The position numbers and the translations under genes are program-made. Source: Bacillota bacterium (GTDB lineage: Bacteria; Bacillota; Sulfobacillia; Sulfobacillales; Sulfobacillaceae). Taken from it: DNA of 64,000 nucleotides. Of the stretch, positions 63,088-64,000 are shown in pieces; the first letter of the stretch is position 1, and every line of letters starts with the position of its first letter. The notes under the pieces are model-generated. The model saw only the letters and a list, made by a program, of their open reading frames with translations. It was not told the origin of the DNA and did no database searches. Location: contig JAJZZP010000032.1 of NCBI GenBank assembly GCA_021797515.1, positions 1-64,000 on the forward strand, in the 5' to 3' direction.

Positions 63088-63494
63088 ACTGGACATGCAC
63101 TCCGGGTAGCAGGAGTGTTAGCCTACCTATACAAAATGAAAGTTCCAAGGCATGCGCAGTCCATCAGCCAAATCAGTTGTTCTGAAAGAGGATGCCCGCA
63201 GTATCAACGCTCCCGAAGCATACCTCAGCGCTTAAGCCAATCCCCCTTCGCGCGGGTGGGTCTGGGACCACAGGACCGCCTTCTCGAGCGACTGAGTTGC
63301 GTTTGGGTCATTTAGCCCTGCTTCATTCCAGAAACAAAATTGCCGACTTTCGTAATCCACACCCCAGGTTCGATCTCGTCGACCGCTGGTTAGGCCCAGC
63401 ATAGAGTGCGCCCAATGTAAAATCGTTGTCTTGATTTGCACGGGTATCAGGTTCCTATAAATTTCGCCTTTCGTCGACAAATACCAACAAGGGA
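63088..63494. other. Gap, no gene supported
   Basis: About 400 bases between the hxlR-type gene and the abrB promoter. A minus-strand frame at 63232-63480 lacks a ribosome site and any motif. Confidence 0.45.
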
Positions 63495-63524
63495 TTGACT
63501 ATAAATTGGAATTTCTGGTATAGT
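63495..63524 (+). promoter_or_regulatory. Sigma-A promoter of abrB
   Basis: TTGACT (63495-63500) and TATAGT (63519-63524), 18 bases apart, some 38 bases before the abrB start. Confidence 0.7.
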
Positions 63525-63561
63525 CCTGGTAGCCAAATGTCGAAGAAGTGAGGTGAACAGA

Positions 63562-63810
63562 ATGAAGTCAACCGGCATTGTCCGTCGGGTGGACGAGCTA
63601 GGCCGCGTAGTATTGCCTATCGAACTCCGACGCACACTGAACATCAGCGACAAGGATTCTTTGGAAATATACGTAGACGGTGAAAAAATCATCCTACGCA
63701 AATATGAGCCCGCTTGCATTTTTTGTGGTAACGCGGAGAACATCGAAGTATATCGCGGGAAAAACGTTTGCCACGACTGTGTCGTCAATCTGAACATCGA
63801 AGCCGTTTAA
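63562..63810 (+). CDS. abrB: AbrB-family transition-state regulator
   Basis: The 82-residue protein has the AbrB N-terminal domain (MKSTGIVRRVDELGRVVLPI) and a C-terminal tail with two CxxC pairs (CIFCGN and CHDC) as in clostridial AbrB, possibly a metal knuckle. It should repress stationary-phase genes. ATG 63562 follows GAGGTG. As in Bacillus it is convergent or adjacent to rsmI, but metG, its usual other neighbour, is 19 kb away. Confidence 0.92.
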   Translation: MKSTGIVRRVDELGRVVLPIELRRTLNISDKDSLEIYVDGEKIILRKYEPACIFCGNAENIEVYRGKNVCHDCVVNLNIEAV

Positions 63811-64000
63811 TGCTCTTGGCTAACGACAAAACGATAGAGTTCTCGTTTAGACAGAGAAAATTCGGAGGCGATGCGACGTATCGCCTCTTTTTGCGCGACG
63901 CCTTGTGCTACCAATTCTAGGACACGTAACCGCAAATCGCTCCACTCCGGCACAAACACCGGCGCGGGATCGCTGGGCCCTATTACTAACACAATTTCTC
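63807..64000 (-). CDS. rsmI: C-terminal part of 16S rRNA 2'-O-ribose methyltransferase RsmI, cut by the window end
   Basis: The frame is open to base 64000 and encodes the last 64 residues: EIVLVIGPSDP (family: GE-VLV--G), then LRLRVLELVAQGVAQKEAIR and LSKRELYRFV, the small C-terminal helical domain of RsmI. RsmI methylates C1402 of 16S rRNA. Its stop overlaps the end of abrB on the opposite strand by four bases. The internal GTG at 63992 is not the start. Confidence 0.85.
   Translation of the reverse strand, partial: EIVLVIGPSDPAPVFVPEWSDLRLRVLELVAQGVAQKEAIRRIASEFSLSKRELYRFVVSQEH

Noticed and set aside
1-64000. CRISPR array, rRNA or tRNA genes
   Set aside because: No regularly spaced direct repeats and no recognisable rRNA or tRNA cloverleaf were seen by eye; a covariance search would be needed to exclude a hidden small RNA.

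Overview
The window looks like a chromosome segment of a spore-forming Firmicute. Reading right to left on the minus strand it carries the conserved Bacillus/Clostridia block rsmI – abrB – metG (with a T-box) – tatD – yabE-like – rsmA – veg – ispE – purR – spoVG – glmU – prs – pth – fin – mfd – spoVT. Strong AGGAGG ribosome sites, GTG/TTG starts, Fin, SpoVG and SpoVT all fit. The accessory content (an Ech-related membrane complex, cyanophycin genes, many decayed IS and restriction genes) is reminiscent of Sulfobacillus-type acidophiles, but that genus assignment is inference.

Layout. 1-3.6 kb: truncated creatininase-family gene, then codA-like deaminase and a TSUP permease. 3.6-21.9 kb: housekeeping/sporulation block (spoVT, PrsA-like lipoprotein, mfd, fin, pth, prs, glmU, spoVG, threonine dehydratase, purR, a nucleotidyltransferase, ispE), with a plus-strand MFS transporter inserted and a cyanophycin synthetase/cyanophycinase pair between ispE and veg. 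22-32 kb: accessory genes, including a 2H phosphoesterase-DUF309 fusion, a CocE/NonD hydrolase, transposase relics and a 1.6-kilo-residue secreted protein built of Ig-like putative-adhesin (He_PIG type) repeats. 32-39.5 kb: a six-gene operon for a group-4-hydrogenase/complex-I-like membrane complex whose large subunit has lost all four NiFe-site cysteines (an Ehr-type complex). 39.5-45.6 kb: the housekeeping block resumes (RNase H-like, rsmA, yabE-like, tatD, metG with T-box, ispF).

45.6-54.9 kb is a graveyard and acquisition zone: C-terminal stumps of a type I and a type ISP restriction enzyme, decayed genes, an intact HigBA-like toxin/antitoxin pair with an unrecognised third gene in the same operon, and a 2-oxoacid:acceptor oxidoreductase alpha gene (korA) destroyed by stops, frameshifts and an IS insertion. 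54.9-61.9 kb is an apparently intact operon for 4-hydroxyphenylacetate breakdown (GntR regulator, DapA-like aldolase, HpaG, HpaE, HpaB, HpaD, HpaC). 62-64 kb: a livF remnant, an HxlR regulator, abrB with its promoter, and the C-terminus of rsmI running off the window. No rRNA, tRNA or CRISPR array was seen.
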